Below are positions 40,902 to 48,676 of a DNA stretch of 64,000 bases, one piece after another. The position numbers were made by a program, and so were the translations under genes. Under the pieces are notes generated by a model. That model had not been told where the DNA came from, did not search any database, and saw only the letters and a list, made by a program, of their open reading frames with translations. Positions within the stretch are counted from its first letter, which is position 1; each line of letters begins with the position of its first letter. This DNA is from Hyphomicrobiales bacterium (lineage in GTDB: Bacteria > Pseudomonadota > Alphaproteobacteria > Rhizobiales > Beijerinckiaceae), in assembly GCA_930633525.1 (NCBI GenBank), contig CAKNFP010000002.1, positions 1,488,001-1,552,000 of the forward strand. Reading direction: 5' to 3'.

Positions 40902-40923
40902 ATATCTATCAAATGATAGATAT
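40902..40923. promoter_or_regulatory. Perfect 22-bp palindrome, candidate operator
   Basis: Arms ATATCTATC (40902-40910) and GATAGATAT (40915-40923) are exact inverted copies around AAAT. The central TATCAAATGATA form is like MarR- or TetR-type sites. The nearest downstream gene is the LuxR-type regulator, whose start is 314 bp away; no MarR or TetR gene is adjacent. Role unproven. Confidence 0.5.
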
Positions 40924-41236
40924 ACAGCTTAGAGTGCATGACTATAATACCACCTGGGCAGCGGAAAACTATAGTCTGCTAGCTCCTGTAGCGTCGCGAG
41001 GAGTGCACCAAGTGTCGAAGGTCGATTTGAAGCAGCCTGTTGTTGGTAGGATTGGCACCGACAATCCCAGCTCGCCCATCGTCCTCACCGGAACCGTGCC
41101 CGCGTGGAATGCGATAGCCCGTGACCTGTCGCTTGTCTCTCGCTTGTCTCTCGTTTGTGCTGGAGTACGGGGTAATCCTTGATCAGGGAGAGCGGATCGC
41201 TGATAAGCGAGGCCCCCGGCGATTTGAGGTACAGAA

Positions 41237-42385
41237 TTGTCTTCCGGAAGTTTAAATGATGTCATCAAGTGTATCTATGAAGCGACTCTGGACGAGGGTC
41301 AGTGGAGTTCTGCACTTGATGCTACCGCGCGGCTCTCCGGATCCACAGGGGCTGTCCTGTATGCGAAGGGAAAAGCTGGTTGGACTTTCCCCGCGTATTC
41401 GGCGTGCGTCGGCGAGGCATTGCAAGCCTATGTGACAGAAGGTTGGTCGCATCAAAATCCCTGGCTTGAAGGCCATCTCGAGGCTGGCTTTCGCGTGGGC
41501 GACGTCTATCGCGATCTTGATATCGTGACATCGCGGGAGATGAGGACTAGTCCGTTCTATACAGAGTTCCTGCACAGATTTGACCTCGGCCGGCAGATGG
41601 TCGCCATCATCTATTCGGATCTTGGAAGCCCGACCTGCCTCGTTTCGCATAGGGAAATGAGGAAGGGTCCGTTCAAGAAGAACGAGTTGAAGAACCATCT
41701 TCTGATCGCGCGGCACGTTGAACAAGCTCTTCGCATCACTTCGAAATTAGTCCGGAAGGAAGCCGAAAGCCGAACTTATTCAGAGATCTTCAACGCCGTC
41801 GATTCCGCCATGATCGTCCTTGATCGTGATCAACGGCCCGTGAAGCTGAACCACGCGGCGGAAGCCCTGATCGGGAATTTTTTCGAGTACGAGAAGGGGC
41901 ATTTGACGCCAGTGATGGATGAAGATGCCCGTGCCTTTGTATCTATTTTCAAGGCAGCGCAGAAGATCAAGCCCTTAGCAAATGATGCGCCTCACCCCAT
42001 AGCGATTGGTGACAGGAGTGGGAAGGAACGCATTGTGGTTTGGACATCTCCCCTCGTCGGGGCCGCGGCCGACAAGCTGGGATTTGTAGACGCGATGGAC
42101 ATTGTGCTGATGCTGGCCCAACCGCTCCGCCGGAACCGCGTGATCGATCCGACCGTCATTCGGAGTATCTACGGCCTCTCGACCGGGGAGGCTCGGCTGG
42201 CGTCGCTGTTGGTGAGCGGCCTCACCGTGAAGGAGGCCGCGAAGGAACTGGATTTGACCGAGGGCACAGCCCGTTTCGTCCTAAACCGCGTCTTTGCAAA
42301 GGTGGGGGTGCACCGCCAGTCGGAGCTCGTAGCCCATATGCAGGAATTAGGACGACCTATCCGTGCGCGCGAAAATAAAGCATGA
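41237..42385 (+). CDS. LuxR-type helix-turn-helix transcriptional regulator
   Basis: The 382-residue protein has a C-terminal LuxR-type HTH (IYGLSTGEARLASLLVSGLT, then KEAAKELDLTEGTARFVLNR and VFAKVGVHRQSELVAHM). A long N-terminal part includes a segment like a PAS/GAF sensor (FNAVDSAMIVLDRDQRPVKL, then NHAAEALIGNF). It has no receiver domain. The frame opens at a TTG; the first clear ATG would be far inside, so the exact start is uncertain. The gene is 195 bp upstream of gadB in the same direction, separated by a terminator-like hairpin. It is a plausible activator of the acid-resistance operon but this is inferred from proximity. Confidence 0.8.
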   Translation: MSSGSLNDVIKCIYEATLDEGQWSSALDATARLSGSTGAVLYAKGKAGWTFPAYSACVGEALQAYVTEGWSHQNPWLEGHLEAGFRVGDVYRDLDIVTSREMRTSPFYTEFLHRFDLGRQMVAIIYSDLGSPTCLVSHREMRKGPFKKNELKNHLLIARHVEQALRITSKLVRKEAESRTYSEIFNAVDSAMIVLDRDQRPVKLNHAAEALIGNFFEYEKGHLTPVMDEDARAFVSIFKAAQKIKPLANDAPHPIAIGDRSGKERIVVWTSPLVGAAADKLGFVDAMDIVLMLAQPLRRNRVIDPTVIRSIYGLSTGEARLASLLVSGLTVKEAAKELDLTEGTARFVLNRVFAKVGVHRQSELVAHMQELGRPIRARENKA

Positions 42386-42404
42386 GGTTAAATCGATGGG
42401 AAAT

Positions 42405-42437
42405 CCTATATTTTCACTAATCTGAAATATAGGTTTT
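42405..42437 (+). terminator. Hairpin with T-run after the LuxR-type gene
   Basis: Arms CCTATATTT (42405-42413) and AAATATAGG (42425-42433) with an 11-base loop are followed directly by TTTT. It lies 20 bp after the regulator stop and isolates it from gadB. The stem is A+T-rich, so termination may be weak. Confidence 0.6.
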
Positions 42438-42579
42438 ATATGCCATAGCATGGCGAGCCCAAACAGCTTCCACGGTGCCTTCGCCCGCTGGACGCGCGCG
42501 GATAGACGAGCTCGTGTCGAATAATAACAAAATATTCGCAATTCTCGACTGTTAACCGATCCACGAAATATGGGGCAGA

Positions 42580-43989
42580 ATGGTGGCACAAGACAATTCA
42601 ACCGTAGAGGTCCGCGGCGAACTTCTCGACGATATCTACTCGTCAGAGGATTTGTCCTCGGGTCTTCCTAAATCGGGCTTCCCGGCGGTCGAGCGCGAGC
42701 CTCACCACGTCTTCGCTGCGGTGCGCGATGAGTTGATGCTCGACGGCAATTCCCGTCAGAATCTCGCCACGTTCTGCCAGACCTGGGTCGACGACGAGAT
42801 TCGCGATCTGATGGCGCTGTCGATCGACAAGAACATGATCGACAAGGACGAGTATCCCCAGACGGCGGAGATTGAGCGGCGCTGCGTCGCCATGGTCGCG
42901 GATCTGTGGAATGCGCCCGATCCCACAGGCACTCTGGGATGTTCCACTGTCGGTTCGTCTGAAGCGGCGATGCTCGGCGGCCTCGCTCTCAAGTGGCGGT
43001 GGCGGAAGAAGCAGCTTGCGGCTGGCAAGCCCGCCGACAAACCGAACCTCATCTGTGGCCCCGTGCAGATCTGCTGGCACAAGTTTGCTCGCTATTTTGA
43101 TGTCGAACTGCGCGAGATCCCGCTTGAGGGCGACCGCCTCATCATGAATACAGAGGAGGTTCTGAAGCGCGTCGACGAGAACACGATCGGCGTGGTGCCG
43201 ACCATGGGCGTCACGTTCACCTGTCAGTTCGAGCCGGTGAAAGCGGTCAGCGACGCGCTCGACAAACTGCAGGCGGATACCGGGCTGGACATTCCGATCC
43301 ATGTCGACGGCGCCTCCGGCGGCTTTCTGGCGCCGTTCTGTGCGCCGGATGTCGTCTGGGACTTCCGCCTGCCGCGCGTGAAGTCGATCAATACCTCCGG
43401 CCACAAGTTCGGTCTCGCGCCCCTGGGCGTGGGTTGGGTTGTCTGGCGCGAGAAAACCGACCTCTCCGAGGAACTGGTCTTCAATGTCAACTATCTCGGC
43501 GGCAACATGCCCGACTTTGCGCTCAACTTTTCCCGTCCCGGCGGACAGGTGATTGCGCAGTACTACAACTTCATCCGTCTTGGCCGTGAAGGCTACACAA
43601 AGATTCAGAACGCTTGCTATGAGACGGCCGAGTACCTCGCCCGCGAAATCGCGGCGATGGGACCGTTCGAGGTCCTCTTCAACGGCGACAAGACCGCCGG
43701 TATTCCAGCGCTTTGCTGGAAACTGAAGGATGCGAACGGCATTGGCGGCTACACGCTTTATGACCTTGCTGACCGTCTCCGCAGTCGCGGGTGGCAGGTG
43801 CCTGCCTATTCGATGCCGGCCAACCGAGAAGATCTCGTGATTCAGCGCATCCTTGTGCGCCATGGTGTCAGCCGTGACCTCGGCTCGCTGCTGCTCGACG
43901 ACATGCGTCGCGCGTTGGACTTCTTCGTCAAGCATCCGGTTGTGAAGCCGCTAACGGAAGAAGAAGCCAGCGGCTTCAATCACAACTAA
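42580..43989 (+). CDS. gadB: Glutamate decarboxylase
   Basis: The 469-residue PLP enzyme converts L-glutamate and a proton to GABA and CO2, consuming cytoplasmic acidity. The family core is clear: [33 protein letters not shown] with Asp243, and the PLP lysine Lys276 in [20 protein letters not shown]. Lys276 is the same number as in E. coli GadB, so the length and register are conserved. The C-terminal tail ends [11 protein letters not shown], containing the His of the pH-sensing tail seen in bacterial GadB (penultimate His). It is first in an operon with the antiporter and a glutaminase, the known layout of acid-resistance loci in Brucella and relatives. Confidence 0.96.
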   Translation: MVAQDNSTVEVRGELLDDIYSSEDLSSGLPKSGFPAVEREPHHVFAAVRDELMLDGNSRQNLATFCQTWVDDEIRDLMALSIDKNMIDKDEYPQTAEIERRCVAMVADLWNAPDPTGTLGCSTVGSSEAAMLGGLALKWRWRKKQLAAGKPADKPNLICGPVQICWHKFARYFDVELREIPLEGDRLIMNTEEVLKRVDENTIGVVPTMGVTFTCQFEPVKAVSDALDKLQADTGLDIPIHVDGASGGFLAPFCAPDVVWDFRLPRVKSINTSGHKFGLAPLGVGWVVWREKTDLSEELVFNVNYLGGNMPDFALNFSRPGGQVIAQYYNFIRLGREGYTKIQNACYETAEYLAREIAAMGPFEVLFNGDKTAGIPALCWKLKDANGIGGYTLYDLADRLRSRGWQVPAYSMPANREDLVIQRILVRHGVSRDLGSLLLDDMRRALDFFVKHPVVKPLTEEEASGFNHN

Positions 43990-44150
43990 CTAAGCCGCCT
44001 GCTCTTGAAGCTCTCCGTCTTGGCTCCTTTTCACGGGCGAAGCGGAGGGCGACGAAGGCACGAAAGTTGGCAAAAACGGATCGTCCGCCGCCACGAGATA
44101 CTCGTGGCGGAACGCGCGTGTTCGTCTTTGCTGAGTGGTTGGAGGATATA

Positions 44151-45683
44151 TTGGCAACAACTGACGCTATCTCAAAGGCGGGACCCGCTCCTGCGCAATC
44201 CGGGCAAAAGCTCGGGGCCGGCAAGATCACGATCTTCGGCTTGGCCCTCATGAACGTTACAGCCGTCGTGTCGCTCAACGGCCTACCGTCTGAAGCCGAA
44301 TACGGCTTGAGTTCCATCTTCTATTATTTGCTGGCAGCGGTGCTCTTTCTGGTCCCGGTGTCCCTTATCGCCGCCGAGTTGGCGACGGGCTGGCCCGAGA
44401 AGGGCGGCATGTTCAGGTGGGTGGGGGAGGCCTTCGGCGGACGCGTCGCGTTCACGATCATGATGGTCCTTTTCGTCGAGGTCTGTGTGTTCCTCCCGAC
44501 AGCACTGACGTTCGGCGCTGTGTCAATCGCCTATATCGATCCAAACGAGCAGGTCGCTTCGACGCTTGCGGGCAACAAGATGTTCGTGCTCGCGCTCGTC
44601 CTTGCGGTGTACTGGGTCGCGACCTTCATCGGCTTGCGCGGCGCTGCCGCATTTTCTGCCGTGGCAAAATGGGGCGGCGTCATCGGCGTCTTCATCCCTG
44701 CGACCGTTCTGATCGTTTTGGGTTTCCTCTACGTCCTGTTTGGACCGGCGCCGCAGGTCGTAATGGCCTGGGGTGACATCGTCCCCGACTTTACCAACTT
44801 CAGTAATGTCGTCCTGGCGGCCAGTATTTTTCTGATGTACGCCGGCATGGAAATGAACGCCGTTCATGTCAAGGAAGTCAATAATCCCACACGAAACTAC
44901 CCGATCGCGATCATGATCGCTGCGGTGGGCACCGTTCTGATCTTGGTGTTGGCAACGCTCGCCATCGCCTTCGTCGTACCGCGTAAGCAGATCAACCTCA
45001 CCCAGGCGATCCTGACGGCATACCACGACCTCTTCGCTTGGGCCGGCATCCCCTGGGCGTCGTCGATCATCGCCATCATGCTGGCTATCGGTGTCTTTGC
45101 TTGCGTGACGATGTGGGTCGTCGGCCCATCTACGGGCGTTCTCGCTGTGGCGAAAGCTGGTTATCTTCCAAAACTCTGGCAGAAGACCAACAAAAACGGA
45201 CAGGCGACGTTCATCCTGCTGCTGCAGGCGGTGCTGGTCACGCTCCTCTCGATCCTGTTCGTCGTCCTGCCTTCGGTGCAGGCCGCCTATCAGATCCTCA
45301 ACCAGCTCGCGAACATCCTGTATCTGGCTGCCTATCTGTGCATGTTTTCAGCGGCTATCTACCTGCGTTACAGCCAACCGAACCGGCCTCGACCCTACAC
45401 GTTGCCCGGTGGGAATTTCGGTATGTGGATCGTAGGTGGCGTCGGCTTCTTGGCGGCTCTCACCGCGTTCATCTTCAGCTTCATTCCGCCGAGTCAGATC
45501 AGCGTCGGCAGCCCCGAGATGTATGTCGGACTGCTCATCGCGCTTGCAGTGCTGTTCTTCGCCATTCCGAGCCTCATCTACGCCGTGCGGAAGCCGTCGT
45601 GGAAGGGAGCTGACCCGGACTTCGCTCCCTTCACCTGGGAGGCGCAGGCCATCACGCAGGTTCAAGGGAAGAAAAAGATATGA
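44151..45683 (+). CDS. gadC: Glutamate/GABA antiporter
   Basis: The 510-residue membrane protein of the APC superfamily exchanges extracellular glutamate for GABA. About 12 hydrophobic segments run from ITIFGLALMNVTAVVSLNGL to MYVGLLIALAVLFFAIPSLI. GadC-type blocks are EYGLSSIFYYLLAAVLFLVP, WPEKGGMFRWVGEAFG, and YAGMEMNAVHVKEVNNPTRN. The TTG at 44151 was chosen as start because GGAGG sits 6 bp upstream, whereas the longer frame from 44067 has no ribosome-binding site and an implausible N-terminus. The C-terminal tail resembles the plug of GadC that opens at low pH. The stop overlaps the glutaminase start (ATGA). Confidence 0.92.
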   Translation: MATTDAISKAGPAPAQSGQKLGAGKITIFGLALMNVTAVVSLNGLPSEAEYGLSSIFYYLLAAVLFLVPVSLIAAELATGWPEKGGMFRWVGEAFGGRVAFTIMMVLFVEVCVFLPTALTFGAVSIAYIDPNEQVASTLAGNKMFVLALVLAVYWVATFIGLRGAAAFSAVAKWGGVIGVFIPATVLIVLGFLYVLFGPAPQVVMAWGDIVPDFTNFSNVVLAASIFLMYAGMEMNAVHVKEVNNPTRNYPIAIMIAAVGTVLILVLATLAIAFVVPRKQINLTQAILTAYHDLFAWAGIPWASSIIAIMLAIGVFACVTMWVVGPSTGVLAVAKAGYLPKLWQKTNKNGQATFILLLQAVLVTLLSILFVVLPSVQAAYQILNQLANILYLAAYLCMFSAAIYLRYSQPNRPRPYTLPGGNFGMWIVGGVGFLAALTAFIFSFIPPSQISVGSPEMYVGLLIALAVLFFAIPSLIYAVRKPSWKGADPDFAPFTWEAQAITQVQGKKKI

Positions 45684-46624
45684 CGATGACGGTCGACAAG
45701 GGTCTTTTGGAGAAGGCTGTTTCGCAGGCCTATGCAGACAGCAAGGCGGTGTCTGGCGGCGCAAATGCGAGCTACATCCCGTATCTCGCGTCCGTCCCGT
45801 CGGATCTGTTCGGGCTGGCTTTGGTCACCACCAGCGGTGAGGTCTTCACCGCTGGCGACGCGAAATTCGAGTTCGCGATCGAGTCCATCTCGAAGGTCTT
45901 CAGCATGGCGTTGGCCATGGAGGAAGTCGGTACCAAGGTCTTTCGGGAAAAGATTGGCGCCGATCCCACAGGTGAAGCGTTCAATTCGGTGATCGCCCTC
46001 GAACTGCATGGGGACCGGCCATTAAGCCCCCTCGTCAATGCGGGGGCGATCGCGACGACGAGCCTGGTGACTGCAAAGGATAAGGAGGATCGTTACCAGA
46101 AGATCCTTGGCATCCAGAGCGCCTTCGCGGGACGTTCGCTGTCGATGAGCACGGAAGTCAATGACTCCGAGCAGTCAACCAATTTTCACAACCGCGCCCT
46201 GGCGTGGCTCATGCAGAACGCCGGGGCCATGTATTCGGAGCCGATGGACGCTGTCGAGGTCTACACGCGGCAGTGCTCCACCCTTATCACAACGGTAGAC
46301 CTCGCTGTGATGGGCGCAACATTGGCCTCCGGCGGCATCAACCCGCTGAGCGGCGAACGGGTCATCAAGGGCGCGAATGTGGCGCCGATCCTCGCCGAGA
46401 TGACGATGGAGGGCCTCTATACCGCCTCCGGTGACTGGGCCTATACGGTTGGCCTTCCAGGCAAGAGCGGTGTGGGCGGGGGCATCCTGGCCGTTATGCC
46501 CGGCAAGTTCGGGATCGCCGCGTTCTCTCCTCCGCTTGATGCAGTCGGCAACAGTGTCCGCGGTCAAGTCGCGGTGGCAAAGGTCGCGGCGCAGCTCGGA
46601 CTCAACCTCTTCAAATCTGCCTAA
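45680..46624 (+). CDS. glsA: Glutaminase A, second copy, in the gad operon
   Basis: The 314-residue serine-type glutaminase releases ammonia and glutamate from glutamine. The S-x-x-K pair is Ser69 and Lys72 in AIESISKVFSM. Other blocks are SPLVNAGAIATTSLVTA, VYTRQCSTLITTVDLAVMGA and LPGKSGVGGGILAVMPGKFG. It is translationally coupled to gadC. In acid it works twice: ammonia neutralises protons, and glutamate feeds GadB. It differs clearly from the first copy (11771-12772), so the two are not a recent duplication. Confidence 0.95.
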   Translation: MTMTVDKGLLEKAVSQAYADSKAVSGGANASYIPYLASVPSDLFGLALVTTSGEVFTAGDAKFEFAIESISKVFSMALAMEEVGTKVFREKIGADPTGEAFNSVIALELHGDRPLSPLVNAGAIATTSLVTAKDKEDRYQKILGIQSAFAGRSLSMSTEVNDSEQSTNFHNRALAWLMQNAGAMYSEPMDAVEVYTRQCSTLITTVDLAVMGATLASGGINPLSGERVIKGANVAPILAEMTMEGLYTASGDWAYTVGLPGKSGVGGGILAVMPGKFGIAAFSPPLDAVGNSVRGQVAVAKVAAQLGLNLFKSA

Positions 46625-46663
46625 ATCGGACGGCGCAATTTTCGCCTTTGATGTGCCCTTGGC

Positions 46664-46688
46664 GTCCGTTGATCGTGTATCAACGGAC
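46664..46688 (+). terminator. Hairpin downstream of the gad operon
   Basis: Arms GTCCGTTGAT (46664-46673) and ATCAACGGAC (46679-46688) with loop CGTGT form a perfect 10-bp stem 40 bp after the glutaminase stop. The following GTCTCTGTTCTT is only moderately T-rich, so it is a probable but not certain terminator. Confidence 0.55.
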
Positions 46689-46740
46689 GTCTCTGTTCTT
46701 GACCCGCACATTCTTTGTTCTTCCACCCTTCTGATCCGAG

Positions 46741-46780
46741 ATGCTCTGGTGGGCAGGCCGACGCCTGCCCACCAGAGCAT
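46741..46780. other. Perfect 40-bp hairpin (18-bp stem)
   Basis: An 18-bp arm at 46741-46758 (starting ATGCTCTGGTGGGCAGG) is exactly complementary to 46763-46780, with the tetraloop CGAC. No T-run follows either side, so it is unlike a standard terminator. It lies between the gad operon and the amidase gene. Confidence 0.75.
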
Positions 46781-46910
46781 GTCCGCCAGCATGGCGCGCA
46801 CATCACCAACGACTCTCGCGGTTCGTTCATGCAATGACCATCGGTCTCGTCGCTCCGAAAACGATGCTTTGAATCATCATGGGTATTCGGGCTAACTAAG
46901 GGGAGACGCC

Positions 46911-46994
46911 ATGCGTCTGCGAGTTGTCAGGGCGATCGGGTCGGCCCCTATAGGGAAAGAAGAGACGAATGTGCACATCGCTGAGTTACCGTGA
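46911..46994 (+). CDS. Possible 27-codon leader ORF overlapping the amidase start
   Basis: An ATG at 46911 is preceded by AAGGGGAGACGCC, a better ribosome-binding site than that of the amidase gene itself. The frame encodes MRLRVVRAIGSAPIGKEETN followed by VHIAELP and ends at TGA 46992-46994, 26 bp inside the amidase gene in another frame. It could couple or attenuate translation of the amidase. No peptide function is claimed; conservation would decide. Confidence 0.35.
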   Translation: MRLRVVRAIGSAPIGKEETNVHIAELP

Positions 46995-48078
46995 CGTTTC
47001 CGGGAAGGTCTATTTCGGTCGGACGTTGGAGCTGACCATGGAGCTGCCGTACGAAGTCGTCTGGTTCCCAGTGGGATTTCCCACCATCTCGCAGGTTGAG
47101 AGCGCAGCGCCGATCAGCTTCAACGCGCGCCATGGCGTGCTCGCCGTCACCATGCCATGCCGCGTGCCGACCGCGGACAAGCCGATCGACATCGCCGACC
47201 TGAAGGTGCTGGAAGGCATGAACGACGTCGGCCTTACCTTCAGCTTGCTCTCCTACCCGGCGGCCGGCGGCGGTCATCGCTCAGTCGCCGTGACACAGAG
47301 CGTGCTCGGCGCCTCCGATCTTGGCGCCTGGGTGCTCGGTCAGTTCGCCAGCGTGGCCGATGTGAAGGCGGCCCTCGCCGAACAGCCCGTCATGGTGGAG
47401 CCGCTCGCCATTCTTGGAGGGGTAGAATCCCCGTTTCACTATGTGGTGCACGATACGACCGGCGCAGCTCTCGTCATCGAGTTCAACCGCGGCGAGATGT
47501 CGGTCTATGACAATCCGGTGGGGGTGATGACCAATGGACCCGATTTTCCCTGGCATCTCACCAACCTCAACAACTACACATTCCTCAGCAATGTCGACAC
47601 GTCGGTGGCGAAGTTCGGCAGTTACAAGGCCGTACAACCGGACTCCGGCATCGCCACTGCCGGCTTGCCAGCCTCCAACACCTCGGTTGGACGCTTTGTG
47701 CGTGCCGCCTACTACGCGCATTACACCGAAAAGGCCGCAACGCCCGATGCCGCGGTGGGAACGCTCGCACATATCCTCAACGCATTCGACCGACCCCGCG
47801 GCGTCACTATCGACTATCCAGACGAGGGTGGCAGCCATCTTGAGGTCGAGGGGCTGAAGGAGGAGGCGGCGGCTTCCTATGCGACCGAGTTCACCTCCTG
47901 GACCAGCCTGTCGGATCTCGACAGGAAGCTGTTTTTCATCCGCGGTTATGCTGGGCTGAATTTCACGCGCTTCGACCTCACCACCCTCGCCGGACTCGAC
48001 AAGCCGCGGGTGATCCCGCTCAAGGCGTTGGGTGCCGCGGCGCCGGACGCCACCGCTGATCTGGCTCGGCCTGTTTGA
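46969..48078 (+). CDS. Choloylglycine hydrolase-family amidase (linear amide C-N hydrolase)
   Basis: The 369-residue Ntn-hydrolase has Cys2 as the nucleophile (MCTSLSYRDVSGKVYFGRTL), which becomes N-terminal after Met removal. Other family residues are in FGRTLELTMELPYEVV (Arg near 18), EGMNDVGLTFSLLSYPAAGG, HYVVHDTTGAALVIEF and VMTNGPDFPWHLTNLNNY with the conserved Asn. The group includes bile salt hydrolase, penicillin V acylase and N-acyl homoserine lactone acylases; Gram-negative members often prefer acyl homoserine lactones or penicillin V. No signal peptide is seen. It follows the gad operon, with its own ribosome-binding site AAAGAAGAG. Substrate unknown. Confidence 0.9.
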   Translation: MCTSLSYRDVSGKVYFGRTLELTMELPYEVVWFPVGFPTISQVESAAPISFNARHGVLAVTMPCRVPTADKPIDIADLKVLEGMNDVGLTFSLLSYPAAGGGHRSVAVTQSVLGASDLGAWVLGQFASVADVKAALAEQPVMVEPLAILGGVESPFHYVVHDTTGAALVIEFNRGEMSVYDNPVGVMTNGPDFPWHLTNLNNYTFLSNVDTSVAKFGSYKAVQPDSGIATAGLPASNTSVGRFVRAAYYAHYTEKAATPDAAVGTLAHILNAFDRPRGVTIDYPDEGGSHLEVEGLKEEAAASYATEFTSWTSLSDLDRKLFFIRGYAGLNFTRFDLTTLAGLDKPRVIPLKALGAAAPDATADLARPV

Positions 48079-48223
48079 CGCGCTTGGGTCTTTTGCTAAG
48101 TGCGTCTGGCAACGCCAGTTATCAACGATGTGGCGTTGAGCTTTGGGCGTGGCCAACAAGCCTGTGCCCAAAGCCTTGTGGGGCTGGATCACTCGATTGT
48201 CGCCAGCCGACAGGCCTCGCTCG

Positions 48224-48430
48224 AAGGGTGGGCGACCTTCGCGTCAGGAGCCGTGAGGAAGCGATCGGGATGCTCCTTGCTTTGTGCAGGGCATCCCGTG
48301 GGATAGGCTGCCCTTCGAGGTCGCGAGCTGTTCCGGCATGACGTGCTGGCGCAGGCTGCGAACCTGGCGGGACACTGGCCTGTGGGACAGGATCCACGCG
48401 CATATGCTTGAACTTCGCGGGCGAGATCGA
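48224..48430 (+). pseudogene. IS5-family transposase N-terminal relic
   Basis: Starting with KGGRPSRQEP, frameshifting to EEAIGMLLALCR, then reading GIPWDRLPFEVASCSGMTCW followed by RRLRTWRDTGLWDRIHAHML. GIPWxxLPxExxCxSGMTCWRRLRxWxxxGVWxRLH is the conserved orfA part of IS5-type elements (IS427 group). The frame is broken and no DDE domain or termini are found. The rest of the 48079-48676 gap shows nothing else. Confidence 0.8.
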
Positions 48431-48676
48431 CCCGCCGCGAGCCTCAGTGGGCGCCCCGTCTCTGCCCTCAGGAAGGGGGCGACCCGGCAGGCCGAACCTG
48501 ATCGAACGCCGCAGTCATGGGCTCCGCAAGCGGCGGCTCTGGATTGAGGTGATATGCCCAATGAGGCTGCTTCCCTGTGCGTTCGTCCCGGTCGAAAGGG
48601 CCGCGTCGGATACGATTGAGCTTCCCGCGCCCAGCTTGTATGAATGAGTGATGTTTAGGCCGGTTCACGTGGGGGC

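Larger units (their letters stand above)
40180..41236. other. 1.06-kb gene-free region with IS6 relic and inverted repeats
   Basis: No intact gene is visible. Besides the IS6 fragment at 40300-40443 it contains a perfect 8-bp stem CGCCGCAC/GTGCGGCG with 5-base loop at 40699-40719. A 22-bp palindrome lies at 40902-40923. Three near-copies of CTCGCTTGT in tandem occur near 41125-41160. Small frames around 40460-40890 lack any family match. The end should hold the promoter of the LuxR-type gene. Confidence 0.5.

Noticed and set aside
41125..41160. Short tandem repeat of CTCGCTTGT-like units, considered as a CRISPR or iteron
   Set aside because: Only about three imperfect units of under 12 bp with no spacers; too little for either.
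46861..46968. The region before the amidase as a riboswitch
   Set aside because: No conserved aptamer sequence could be recognised; only the leader ORF and hairpins are supportable.
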